Assembly: GCA_038240335.1 (NCBI GenBank)
Contig: JBBSDV010000098.1
Span: 1-11,774 of the forward strand
Origin: JBBSDV01 sp038240335
GTDB taxonomy: Bacteria > Chloroflexota > Dehalococcoidia > DSTF01 > JACRBR01
Length of the DNA: 11,774 nt
Reading direction: 5' to 3'
A program made the translations under genes and the position numbers. The notes beneath the pieces were generated by a model. The model was not told where the DNA came from, searched no databases, and saw only the letters and a program-made list of their open reading frames with translations. Positions 6,028-11,774 of this stretch are shown piece after piece. The stretch's first letter is position 1. Every line of letters starts with the position of its first letter.

Positions 6028-6651
6028 CTACCGTGAGTAGTACTCGACGATCACCGCCGGGTCGAACTTTCCGGGCGTCTCGGCGATGGCCGGCGCCGTC
6101 ACGACGCGGCCGGTCATCTGACCCGCGTCGACGTTCAACCACGATGGGAATGATTTGCTCGACATGTTTGTCTGAGCAATCTTGTAGTACTCACTGTTTT
6201 TGCTGCTCGCGACCCAGCCGATGACGTCGCCCGCCTTGGTCTTTGCGGACGGAACATCGGTCTTGCGGCCGTTGAGCATGATGTGGCCATGGCGCACAAG
6301 CTGCCGTCCCTGCTTGAGGGAGTCTGAGAACCCCATCTTGTGGACGACGTTGTCGAGGCGCAGTTCGAGGATGCGAACGAGGTTCTCGCCAGTGACGCCG
6401 GGAAGGCGCACGGCGTCCTTGTAGTAGCTGACGAACTGCTTCTCGAGCACGCCGTAGGAGTAGCGCGCCTTTTGCTTCTCGCGCAGCTGCAGGGCGCGGT
6501 CGGACAGCTTGCGGCGGCGCGCCGGCGGCGGGCCGGGCGGTTGGGGCCGCTTGTCGAGGGTGCACTTCGTGACGCATTTGTCGCCCTTGAGCATCAGCTT
6601 TTCGCCGTAGCGGCGGCAGATGCGGCAGACTGGTCCTGTATATCGAGCCAT
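6028..6651 (-). CDS. rpsD: 30S ribosomal protein S4, zinc-binding form
   Basis: S4 nucleates 30S assembly on the 16S 5' domain. The start ATG (6649-6651), preceded by AGAGGA, gives 207 residues; further upstream codons overlap rpsK and are shadow. The N-terminus holds four cysteines, C9, C12, C26 and C30, the zinc-binding type, although the last spacing is one residue shorter than the C9/C12/C26/C31 I recall for Thermus. KLSDRALQLREKQK (48-61) and the S4 RNA-binding domain (about 95-160, with RLDNVVHKMGF and HGHIMLNGR) are typical. The usual PGQHG motif is replaced by PGPPP (39-43). The gene sits between rpsK and rpoA, 19 bases after the rpsK stop. Confidence 0.97.
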   Translation of the reverse strand: MARYTGPVCRICRRYGEKLMLKGDKCVTKCTLDKRPQPPGPPPARRRKLSDRALQLREKQKARYSYGVLEKQFVSYYKDAVRLPGVTGENLVRILELRLDNVVHKMGFSDSLKQGRQLVRHGHIMLNGRKTDVPSAKTKAGDVIGWVASSKNSEYYKIAQTNMSSKSFPSWLNVDAGQMTGRVVTAPAIAETPGKFDPAVIVEYYSR

Positions 6652-6670
6652 ATGTTCCTCTATCCGACCG

Positions 6671-7069
6671 CTAGACGCGGCGGCGCTTTGGCGGCCGGCA
6701 GCCGTTGTGCGGCACCGGCGTTGCATCCTTGATTCCGAGCACGACGAGGCCGCTCGACTGGAGCGCGCGGACTGCCGCCTCGCGCCCGCTGCCGGGGCCT
6801 TTGACGAACACCTCGACCTGCCGGAGACCGTGCTCCATCGCGCGACGGGCGGCGCCTTCGGCGGCGATCTGGGCGGCGTACGGGGTGCTCTTGCGGGAGC
6901 CCTTGAAGCCGGACTGGCCGGCGCTCGCCCAGGAGAGCACGTTGCCCTGCGGATCGGTCAGGGTGATCTGCGTGTTGTTGAAGGTCGACTGCACATAGGC
7001 GCGGCCGCGCGGCACGGACTTGCGTTCGCGTTTGCGCGCCTTGCTCTTGGTTGCTTTTCGCTCGGCCAT
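6671..7069 (-). CDS. rpsK: 30S ribosomal protein S11
   Basis: S11 is on the 30S platform near the mRNA exit. The 132-residue product has a basic start, then VQSTFNNTQITLTDPQGNVLSWASAG, GFKGSRKSTPYAAQ (54-67), VKGPGSGRE (89-97) and the canonical end PHNGCRPPKRRRV. The ATG (7067-7069) has AAAGGAG four bases upstream. The 63-bp gap to rpsM is the second largest inside the operon between infA and rpsD, and contains a 12-bp palindrome. Confidence 0.98.
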   Translation of the reverse strand: MAERKATKSKARKRERKSVPRGRAYVQSTFNNTQITLTDPQGNVLSWASAGQSGFKGSRKSTPYAAQIAAEGAARRAMEHGLRQVEVFVKGPGSGREAAVRALQSSGLVVLGIKDATPVPHNGCRPPKRRRV

Positions 7070-7084
7070 GCCTCTCCTTTGCGC

Positions 7085-7096
7085 CCTGCGCGCAGG
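7085..7096. repeat. 12-bp perfect palindrome in the rpsM-rpsK gap
   Basis: CCTGCGCGCAGG lies about 16 bases upstream of the rpsK start. It could form only a 4-bp hairpin. There is no T-run, so it is not a terminator, and its function is unknown or nil. Confidence 0.3.
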
Positions 7097-7132
7097 TTCT
7101 TGTGCCCGATTCGAGCCCGTGCCCGCCGGTGA

Positions 7133-7516
7133 TTACTTCTTGGCCGCGGCCTTGCGCTTGCCGGCGACCGTGCGGCGCGCGCCGCGCTTCGTGCGCGCGT
7201 TCGTGCGCGTGCGCTGTCCGTGGACCGGCAGTCCCCGGCGATGGCGGACGCCGCGGTAGCAGTTGATCTCGATCAGCCGCTGGATGTTCTGCCGCACCTC
7301 ACGGCGCAGGTCGCCCTCGACGACGAACGTCTTATCGATGAGTTCGCGGATGCGGTTGACCTCTTCGTCGGTGAGATCGCGCACCTTCGTCTGCGGGTTC
7401 ACCTGCGCCTGCGACACGATGCGCGTCGACGACGTCGCCCCGATGCCGAAGATGTAGCGCAGCGAGATATCGACTCGCTTGTCGCGTGGGATGTCGACGC
7501 CGGCGATGCGTGCCAT
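7133..7516 (-). CDS. rpsM: 30S ribosomal protein S13
   Basis: S13 is in the head of the 30S subunit, contacts the P-site tRNA and forms a bridge to the large subunit. The start ATG (7514-7516) gives 127 residues beginning MARIAGVDIPRDKRV, with YIFGIGATSS (21-30), the RLIEINCYRGVRHRRGLPV helix-turn region (80-98) and GQRTRTNARTKRG (100-112). It ends in a Lys/Ala-rich tail. Upstream in-frame codons belong to the rpmJ region and are ignored. The rpmJ stop is 7 bases before this start, and the weak ribosome-binding site lies across the end of rpmJ. Confidence 0.98.
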   Translation of the reverse strand: MARIAGVDIPRDKRVDISLRYIFGIGATSSTRIVSQAQVNPQTKVRDLTDEEVNRIRELIDKTFVVEGDLRREVRQNIQRLIEINCYRGVRHRRGLPVHGQRTRTNARTKRGARRTVAGKRKAAAKK

Positions 7517-7523
7517 GTCCTGT

Positions 7524-7637
7524 TTACCCCTGCCGCTGCTTGTGCTTCGGAATCTCGCAGATGACGCGCAGCACACCATGCCGTTTGATGATCTTGCACT
7601 TCTCGCAGCGCTTCTTAACCGAAGCCCGGACTCTCAT
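7524..7637 (-). CDS. rpmJ: 50S ribosomal protein L36, zinc-ribbon form
   Basis: This is a 37-residue protein encoded between infA and rpsM, its standard place. The translation opens MRVRASVKKRCEKCK and ends PKHKQRQG. The zinc ligands C11, C14, C27 and H32 are all present, so this is the zinc-containing type. The ATG at 7635-7637 is preceded by AAGGGA. The infA stop is 12 bases upstream. Together with the four-Cys S4 this suggests a genome not using zinc-free ribosomal paralogues, at least at this locus. Confidence 0.96.
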   Translation of the reverse strand: MRVRASVKKRCEKCKIIKRHGVLRVICEIPKHKQRQG

Positions 7638-7649
7638 GATGTGTGTCCC

Positions 7650-7868
7650 TTACCTGAATCTGTATGTAATGCGGCCGCGCTTCAAGTCGTACGGCGACAA
7701 CTCGACAAGCACACGGTCGCCCGGCAGTACTTTGATGAAATTCAGACGGATCTTCCCGGAGATATGCGCCAAAACCTGGTGGCCGTTGGGCAATTCCACC
7801 TTGAACATCGCGTTCGGCAGAGGTTCCCTCACAACCCCCTCTACCTCAATCGCGTCCTTCTTTGGCAT
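7650..7868 (-). CDS. infA: Translation initiation factor IF-1
   Basis: IF-1 binds the 30S A site and supports IF-2 and IF-3 during initiation. The 72-residue product is a single OB/S1-type fold, with the diagnostic stretches EVEGVVREPLPNAMFKVEL (8-26), LAHISGKIR (33-41), FIKVLPGDRVLVELSPYDL (44-62) and GRITYR (65-70). Length is exactly typical. The ATG (7866-7868) follows AAGGGAG. It is the first gene after the widest gap inside the operon, and a -10-like sequence lies there, so transcription may restart here. Confidence 0.98.
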   Translation of the reverse strand: MPKKDAIEVEGVVREPLPNAMFKVELPNGHQVLAHISGKIRLNFIKVLPGDRVLVELSPYDLKRGRITYRFR

Positions 7869-7902
7869 GCGCTCCCTTCCCGAGACCTCGTGTAGGCGAA
7901 TA

Positions 7903-7926
7903 GTTATACCGAATGTTGATCGTTAG
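7903..7926 (-). promoter_or_regulatory. Probable internal promoter for infA and downstream genes
   Basis: The 81-bp map-infA gap is strikingly AT-rich for this region. On the minus strand it holds TATAAC (7903-7908, one mismatch to TATAAT). A weak -35-like TTCGCG lies 18 bases further upstream. Beyond that comes an A/T tract (7934-7949) that could act as an UP element. The predicted start near 7896 would leave a leader of about 28 bases with the infA ribosome-binding site. Confidence 0.45.
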
Positions 7927-7949
7927 CGCGAACGGAATATTTAATAGTA

Positions 7950-8699
7950 TCACGGCACCGTCAGCACCAGCGGCTCACCGTCTGTGACGGCGATCGTGTG
8001 CTCGAAATGTGCCGCCCAGCTACCGTCCGCGGTGACGACGGTCCAGTTGTCCTCGAGCTGCCGCGTCTTCCAGTCGCCGATCGTCACCATCGGCTCGAGC
8101 GCGAGCACCATGCCCTTCTTGAGCACGGGGCCACGATCGGCGGGGCCGAAATTCGGCACCTGCGGCTCTTCGTGCATCTCGCGACCGACGCCGTGGCCGA
8201 CGTATTCGCGGACGACGCCGAGACCGTGCGGCTCGATGTACTCCTGGATGGCGTGGGAGGCCTCGCCGAGCCGCGTGCCCGCATGGAGGTGACGGATGCC
8301 TTCCTCGAGTGCGCCTTTGGTTATGTCGACTAACTCGCGCGTCCCCGGCTTCGCCTGGCCGACAATAACGGTCACGGCGGAGTCAGCGACGAAGCCTTTG
8401 TACGTGCAGCCGAGGTCGAGGCTGACGACGTCGCCATCCTGGATCACCCGCTTGCCGGGAATGCCGTGGACGATCTCTTCGTTCACCGACACGCAGACCG
8501 TGGCGGGATAGCCGTGATAACCGAGGAACGTCGGCACGACGCCGTGCTTCTCGAACTCGCGGCGCACGGTCTTGTCGAGCTCCTTGACCATCAAACCGGG
8601 CCGCAGTTCCTCGACGAGCTTGTTCAGCGTCTGGGCGACCACGCTGCCGGCGTGCCTCATGATTGCGATCTCGTCATCGGACTTGATGATGATGGGCAT
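7950..8699 (-). CDS. map: Methionine aminopeptidase, type I
   Basis: Map removes the initiator methionine from nascent proteins whose second residue is small. The 249-residue product has the five metal ligands of the family: D95, D106, H169, E202 and E233. The substrate-site His78 lies in EEIVHGIPG, and GHGVGREMHEEP (168-179) is intact. There is no N-terminal zinc-finger extension, so it is the short bacterial (Ia) type. The ATG (8697-8699) starts 3 bases after the adk stop. The secY-adk-map-infA order is the standard one in Gram-positive-like operons. Confidence 0.98.
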   Translation of the reverse strand: MPIIIKSDDEIAIMRHAGSVVAQTLNKLVEELRPGLMVKELDKTVRREFEKHGVVPTFLGYHGYPATVCVSVNEEIVHGIPGKRVIQDGDVVSLDLGCTYKGFVADSAVTVIVGQAKPGTRELVDITKGALEEGIRHLHAGTRLGEASHAIQEYIEPHGLGVVREYVGHGVGREMHEEPQVPNFGPADRGPVLKKGMVLALEPMVTIGDWKTRQLEDNWTVVTADGSWAAHFEHTIAVTDGEPLVLTVP

Positions 8700-8702
8700 C
8701 GG

Positions 8703-9287
8703 TTATGTCCCCGTTCCGCGACGGGCATCGACGCCGAGCGCGTTCATGATCGCCATCGTCACAAAGGGGATCTCCGGGAGGCCGTCGATGTCCTTGAGCT
8801 TGCCATTGGAGCGATAATGCTCGAGCAGCTCCGGGGTTGGTTTTTGCACCTCGAGGCGGGTGCGGATCGCCTCCGGCGTGTCATCGCTGCGCGTCGAGTC
8901 TTTGGCCCGGTTGAGCATGCGCTCGACGAGCACGTCGTCGGAGCCGTGAATGTTGATCGCCAAATCGATCACTTTGTCTTCGCGTACGAGCGCGGCATCG
9001 AGCGCCTCTGCCTGCACGGTTGTGCGAGGGAATCCATCGAGGATGAAGCCTTGATCGGGCTTCAGCTCGAGGAGGCGCGCCATAAACATGTCGATCACGA
9101 GATCGTCCGGCACGAGGAGCCCCTTGTCCATGAAGCCCTTCGCTTTGACGCCGAGGACCGTGCCGTCTTTGACGTGGGCACGGAGCATGTCGCCGGTCGA
9201 GATGTGCGCCCATCCGGTGCGTTCGGCGACAATCAGCGCCTGCGTCCCTTTACCGACGCCGGGCGGCCCGAAGAAAATGACGTTCAC
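8703..9287 (-). CDS. adk: Adenylate kinase, short-LID form
   Basis: Adk interconverts ATP + AMP and 2 ADP. The 194-residue product has the P-loop GPPGVGKGT (7-15), the STGD AMP-site motif (30-33), GFILDGFPRT (80-89) and the RSDD motif (133-136) in a short LID. The zinc-finger LID insert with CXXC pairs found in long bacterial forms is missing, so it is the short class. The start is GTG (9285-9287), whose G is the last base of the secY stop TAG, a 1-base TAGTG overlap that suggests coupled translation. map follows 3 bases after its stop. Confidence 0.97.
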   Translation of the reverse strand: MNVIFFGPPGVGKGTQALIVAERTGWAHISTGDMLRAHVKDGTVLGVKAKGFMDKGLLVPDDLVIDMFMARLLELKPDQGFILDGFPRTTVQAEALDAALVREDKVIDLAINIHGSDDVLVERMLNRAKDSTRSDDTPEAIRTRLEVQKPTPELLEHYRSNGKLKDIDGLPEIPFVTMAIMNALGVDARRGTGT

Positions 9288-10672
9288 TAGCGGATGAACC
9301 CCTCGTAGTTGCGCATGAGGAGTTGCGCTTCGAGTTGCTTCATCGTGTCGAGCACGACGCCGACGACGATCAGCATGCCCGTGCTGCTGATCGTGAGCGA
9401 CGTGATTCCGAACCAGTTCGTCGCCAGGTACGGAATGACGGCGACGATGCCGAGGAAGAGCGCGCCGGCCCAGGTGATGCGCACGAGGACGCGCATGATG
9501 TACTCGCCCGTCGGACGGCCGGGTCGGATGCCGGGCACGAAGCCGCCCTGCTTCTGCAGGTTCTCGGCGAGATTCTGCTGCTGATAGACCACCAGCGTGT
9601 AAAAGAAACTGAACGCAACGACGAGCAGGAACACCATCACATAGAAGCCCGGACTACTGCCGCGGCCGCCCTGACCGGTGCCAGGCGAGAGCACATCGCT
9701 GACGACGTTGGCCGCGCTGCGGATCCAAGGCGTGCTGGACGAATCGTGAACGAACTGCGCGGCGTATGCCGGCAGAATGACGATCGAGAAGGCGAAGATC
9801 AGCGGGATCATGCCAGCGGAATTGACCCGGAGCGGGATATGGCTCTGCCCGGACTGCCGGTACATGCGCCCGGCTCTGAACACGCTCTTTGCGTATTGCA
9901 CTGGAATCTTCCTGGTGGCCTCCTGCATGAAGACGATCGCCGCTATCAGGAGGACGGCGACAACGACCAGAATCAGCACGGCGAAGATGCCAATCGATGA
10001 ATTGAACACCTGGTTTACGAGGCCGGGCATGCCGGCGACGATGCCGCCGAAGATTAGCACCGAGACACCGTTGCCGATGCCGTTCTCGGTGATCAACTCA
10101 CCGATCCAGACGAGGAACAGCGTGCCGGCTGTGAGCGTGAAGAGCGCCGTGAATGTGACGAGCGCGTTCGTGCCCGTGAAGCTGGGATCGAACATCGCGC
10201 TTGCAGACGGTGTGCCCTGCACGGTTTGGTGGAGAATTACGAGCTGCGCGTAGCCCTGAATGAAGCAGAGGGGTACGGTCATCCAGTGCTGGTACAGTTC
10301 GAGCCGATGGCGACCGGCCTCGCCCTCCTTCTGGAGGTTTTGCAGCGACGGGAAGATCGGCGTAATGAGCTGCATGATGATCGACGACGTGATGTAGGGG
10401 TAGACGCCGAGGGCCGCGATGCTGACGCGGCGCAGGGCGCCGCCGCTGAAGAGGTTGAAGAAACCGAGCAGCCGATTGGAGTTGAACGCGCTTTCGAGCG
10501 CACGCGGATCGACGCCGGGAATCGGAATGTGAGCGACGAAGCGGAAGATGACGAGCATCGCCGCGGTAAAGAGCAGCTTCTTGCGGATATCCGGCTGCTG
10601 CACGGCATCGAATACGGCCTGAAGCAGCCGTGGACGGCTCGCTGCTTGTTGTCGGCTGGCTGCCAGCGCCAT
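9287..10672 (-). CDS. secY: Preprotein translocase subunit SecY
   Basis: SecY is the channel of the SecYEG translocon in the cytoplasmic membrane. The 461-residue product shows the conserved N-terminus (DIRKKLLFTAAMLVIFR, 28-44; HIPIPGVD, 48-55) and the plug region after it. ITSSIIMQLI (94-103) opens the next segment. The large cytosolic loop contains RKIPVQYAKS (254-263), and the TM8-TM9 loop contains ENLQKQGGFVPGIRPG (380-395). The end, LLMRNYEGFIR, is canonical. About ten hydrophobic segments can be read (TM1 about 33-49, TM10 about 432-451). A Gly/Ser-rich periplasmic loop (311-341) separates TM7 and TM8. The ATG is 2 bases after the rplO stop; the stop overlaps the adk start. Confidence 0.98.
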   Translation of the reverse strand: MALAASRQQAASRPRLLQAVFDAVQQPDIRKKLLFTAAMLVIFRFVAHIPIPGVDPRALESAFNSNRLLGFFNLFSGGALRRVSIAALGVYPYITSSIIMQLITPIFPSLQNLQKEGEAGRHRLELYQHWMTVPLCFIQGYAQLVILHQTVQGTPSASAMFDPSFTGTNALVTFTALFTLTAGTLFLVWIGELITENGIGNGVSVLIFGGIVAGMPGLVNQVFNSSIGIFAVLILVVVAVLLIAAIVFMQEATRKIPVQYAKSVFRAGRMYRQSGQSHIPLRVNSAGMIPLIFAFSIVILPAYAAQFVHDSSSTPWIRSAANVVSDVLSPGTGQGGRGSSPGFYVMVFLLVVAFSFFYTLVVYQQQNLAENLQKQGGFVPGIRPGRPTGEYIMRVLVRITWAGALFLGIVAVIPYLATNWFGITSLTISSTGMLIVVGVVLDTMKQLEAQLLMRNYEGFIR

Positions 10673-10674
10673 GG

Positions 10675-11418
10675 TTACGCCTCGTCTCCGCCGCTTTCGG
10701 GATCAGTCGACTTCTTCGGCGCGCGTTCGGCCTTCGGCGAGCGCTCAATGTTGGATTCGGCCCTCGGGGCACGCTCTGGCTTCGGCGCGCGTTCGGTCGT
10801 CGTCTCAGGCTTGGCGGCGCGCTCCGCTTTCGGTAACGCTTCGGCGCCGGCGTCCGCCTCCGCAGCGGGCTTGGGCTTAGCGGCAGCTGCATTCTTCAAT
10901 GCGGCGCGTGCTTTCGCGCCGCGCAGTGGCTTTGCGGCCTCGGCGGCGGCCTTCTCTTCCATCGTCAACGGCTGACCATCGAGCCACTGGACGGTACCAC
11001 CGGCAGCTTCGATTTTACTGCGGGCGGACTTCGAGAAGCTTGATGCCTCGACGGTCAGCGCGATGCTAATCTCGCCGTCACCGAGCACCTTGATCGGACG
11101 GCCGGTGCGAATCATTTTCGCCTCGCGCAGCATCTGTCCGTTGACGGACGTGCCGGCGGCGAAGCGCTCGAGGGCGCTGACGTTGAGTTCTTCGTAGTCG
11201 ACGCGGAACGGGTTCGTGAAGCCGCGCTTGTAGCCCATGCGGCGAACGAGCGGCAGCTGGCCACCCTCGAATCCGGGCCGGACGCCGCCGCCGCTGCGGG
11301 CCTTTTGGCCCTTCATGCCCTTTGTGGAGTACGTCCCATGGCCGCTCGCGTTACCGCGACCGACGCGCTTCCGTTTGTGCGTCGCGCCCTTCGGCTGGCG
11401 CAGTTCGTGCTGCTGCAT
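10675..11418 (-). CDS. rplO: 50S ribosomal protein L15 with a long repetitive C-terminal tail
   Basis: L15 is a late-assembling 23S-binding protein. Residues 1-148 form a complete L15: HELRQPKGATHKRKRVGRG (4-22), GMKGQKARSGGGVRPGFEGGQ (34-54), RGFTNPF (65-71) and the C-terminal SKIEAAGGTV (134-143). The protein does not stop near 150 residues as usual but goes on to 247 with a low-complexity tail rich in Ala, Lys, Glu, Pro and Arg, including ERAPK-like units at about 199-236. The tail is in frame with no stop and keeps the coding bias, so it is real protein, probably disordered. The ATG follows the rpmD stop with no gap (TAGATG). Confidence 0.97.
   Translation of the reverse strand: MQQHELRQPKGATHKRKRVGRGNASGHGTYSTKGMKGQKARSGGGVRPGFEGGQLPLVRRMGYKRGFTNPFRVDYEELNVSALERFAAGTSVNGQMLREAKMIRTGRPIKVLGDGEISIALTVEASSFSKSARSKIEAAGGTVQWLDGQPLTMEEKAAAEAAKPLRGAKARAALKNAAAAKPKPAAEADAGAEALPKAERAAKPETTTERAPKPERAPRAESNIERSPKAERAPKKSTDPESGGDEA
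10714..10796 (-). repeat. Short degenerate repeats coding for ERAPK-type units in the rplO tail
   Basis: A 17-base sequence, CTTCGGCGCGCGTTCGG on the plus strand, occurs exactly at 10714-10730 and 10780-10796, 66 bases (22 codons) apart, and encodes ERAPK plus one base. Related units ERAPR, ERSPK and ERAAK lie between and beside them. Growth by slippage or duplication is the likely origin. Confidence 0.7.
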
Positions 11419-11601
11419 CTACGCGTCCTCCTGCACGACGACGAGGTGGCGCACCTTCATGATCATGCCCCTGATCGTGCGATTGTCGTCGTGCTCGACG
11501 GTCTGGCCGAGCTTGCGGAGACCGAGCGCACGGACGGTGCGCTTCTGGTCTTCCTTCTGGTTAATGCCGCTGCGTTCCCAAGTAACTTTGATTTTCGGCA
11601 T
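11419..11601 (-). CDS. rpmD: 50S ribosomal protein L30
   Basis: L30 is a small 23S-binding protein of the large subunit. The 60-residue product reads MPKIKVTWERSGINQKEDQK, then TVRALGLRKLGQTVEHDDN (22-40) and TIRGMIMKVRHLVVVQE (42-58), all matching the family at its usual length of about 60. The ATG (11599-11601) lies 5 bases after the rpsE stop with only a weak Shine-Dalgarno, and its TAG stop abuts the rplO ATG. Coupling to both neighbours is likely. Confidence 0.97.
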   Translation of the reverse strand: MPKIKVTWERSGINQKEDQKRTVRALGLRKLGQTVEHDDNRTIRGMIMKVRHLVVVQEDA

Positions 11602-11606
11602 AACGC

Positions 11607-11774
11607 TTACGCCCCGCCTGCCGGTGCCGCGGGGGTCGCTGTGCCGGCGGACCCTGCTGCCGCGCCGCTCGCGGAGACGTCGCCGCGGTTGCGGTTGACA
11701 CTGCCCTTGCGGCGGGCGATCTCCTTCTTCACGTCCTTGAGTTCGCTCAGCCCGGCCATGGTCGCCTTAACGAC
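11607..11774 (-). CDS. rpsE: 30S ribosomal protein S5, C-terminal 55 residues (cut by the window edge)
   Basis: Reading from the right edge, the minus strand encodes VVKATMAGLSELKDVKKEIA, the end of the C-terminal S5 domain, followed by RRKGSVNRNRGDV and a neutral Ala/Gly/Ser/Thr/Pro tail ending in TAA (11607-11609). S5 is at the 30S mRNA entry and affects decoding fidelity. Its place before rpmD and rplO is universal. The last 24 or so residues, SASGAAAGSAGTATPAAPAG and on, are low complexity and not part of the conserved fold. Confidence 0.93.
   Translation of the reverse strand, partial: VVKATMAGLSELKDVKKEIARRKGSVNRNRGDVSASGAAAGSAGTATPAAPAGGA

Noticed and set aside
1..11774. CRISPR arrays, insertion sequences, attachment sites, phage or defence genes
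   Set aside because: No spaced direct repeats, transposase motifs or terminal inverted repeats were seen; nearly all of the sequence is explained by housekeeping genes.

Overview
The window is a GC-rich bacterial chromosome segment. Almost every gene lies on the minus strand, so it reads from high to low coordinates. It is the distal part of the large ribosomal-protein locus (end of the spc operon plus the alpha operon), running into truA-rplM-rpsI, then a tRNA-Pro and the translational GTPase gene typA/bipA. The order rpsE-rpmD-rplO-secY-adk-map-infA-rpmJ-rpsM-rpsK-rpsD-rpoA-rplQ-truA-rplM-rpsI, with rpsD between rpsK and rpoA, fits Chloroflexota, Actinobacteria and other Gram-positive-like lineages. 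From the look of SecY, RpoA and TypA I lean towards an uncultured Chloroflexota (Dehalococcoidia-like) bacterium. This is an inference from memory of the families, not a computed placement.

Layout from the upstream (right) side: the 3' end of rpsE (11607-11774, cut by the window edge), rpmD, rplO with an unusually long C-terminal tail, secY, adk, map, an 81-bp AT-rich gap with a probable internal promoter, infA, rpmJ, rpsM, rpsK, rpsD, a 74-bp leader with a hairpin, rpoA (probably starting at TTG and carrying a 60-residue acidic tail), rplQ, truA, rplM and rpsI. Genes are mostly 0-20 bp apart; secY and adk share one base and rpmD and rplO abut exactly, so translational coupling is likely. Downstream lie 158 bp of spacer, tRNA-Pro(UGG) with encoded CCA (2586-2662), a 285-bp spacer, and typA. 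The left edge (1 to about 200) holds a coding-like fragment that resembles the C-terminus of an alpha/beta-hydrolase and looks truncated at its 5' side.

The genes work together. Ribosomal proteins of both subunits, initiation factor 1, the RNA polymerase alpha subunit and the SecY translocon are made in step. Adk, Map and TruA supply nucleotide balance, N-terminal Met removal and tRNA pseudouridylation, and TypA acts in ribosome assembly or stress translation.

I found no novel multi-gene system here: this is a conserved housekeeping region. What merits a second look is lineage-specific decoration: the repetitive L15 tail, the alpha-subunit tail, the rpsD-rpoA hairpin with its TTG start, an S4 lacking its usual PGQHG motif, and the hydrolase remnant.
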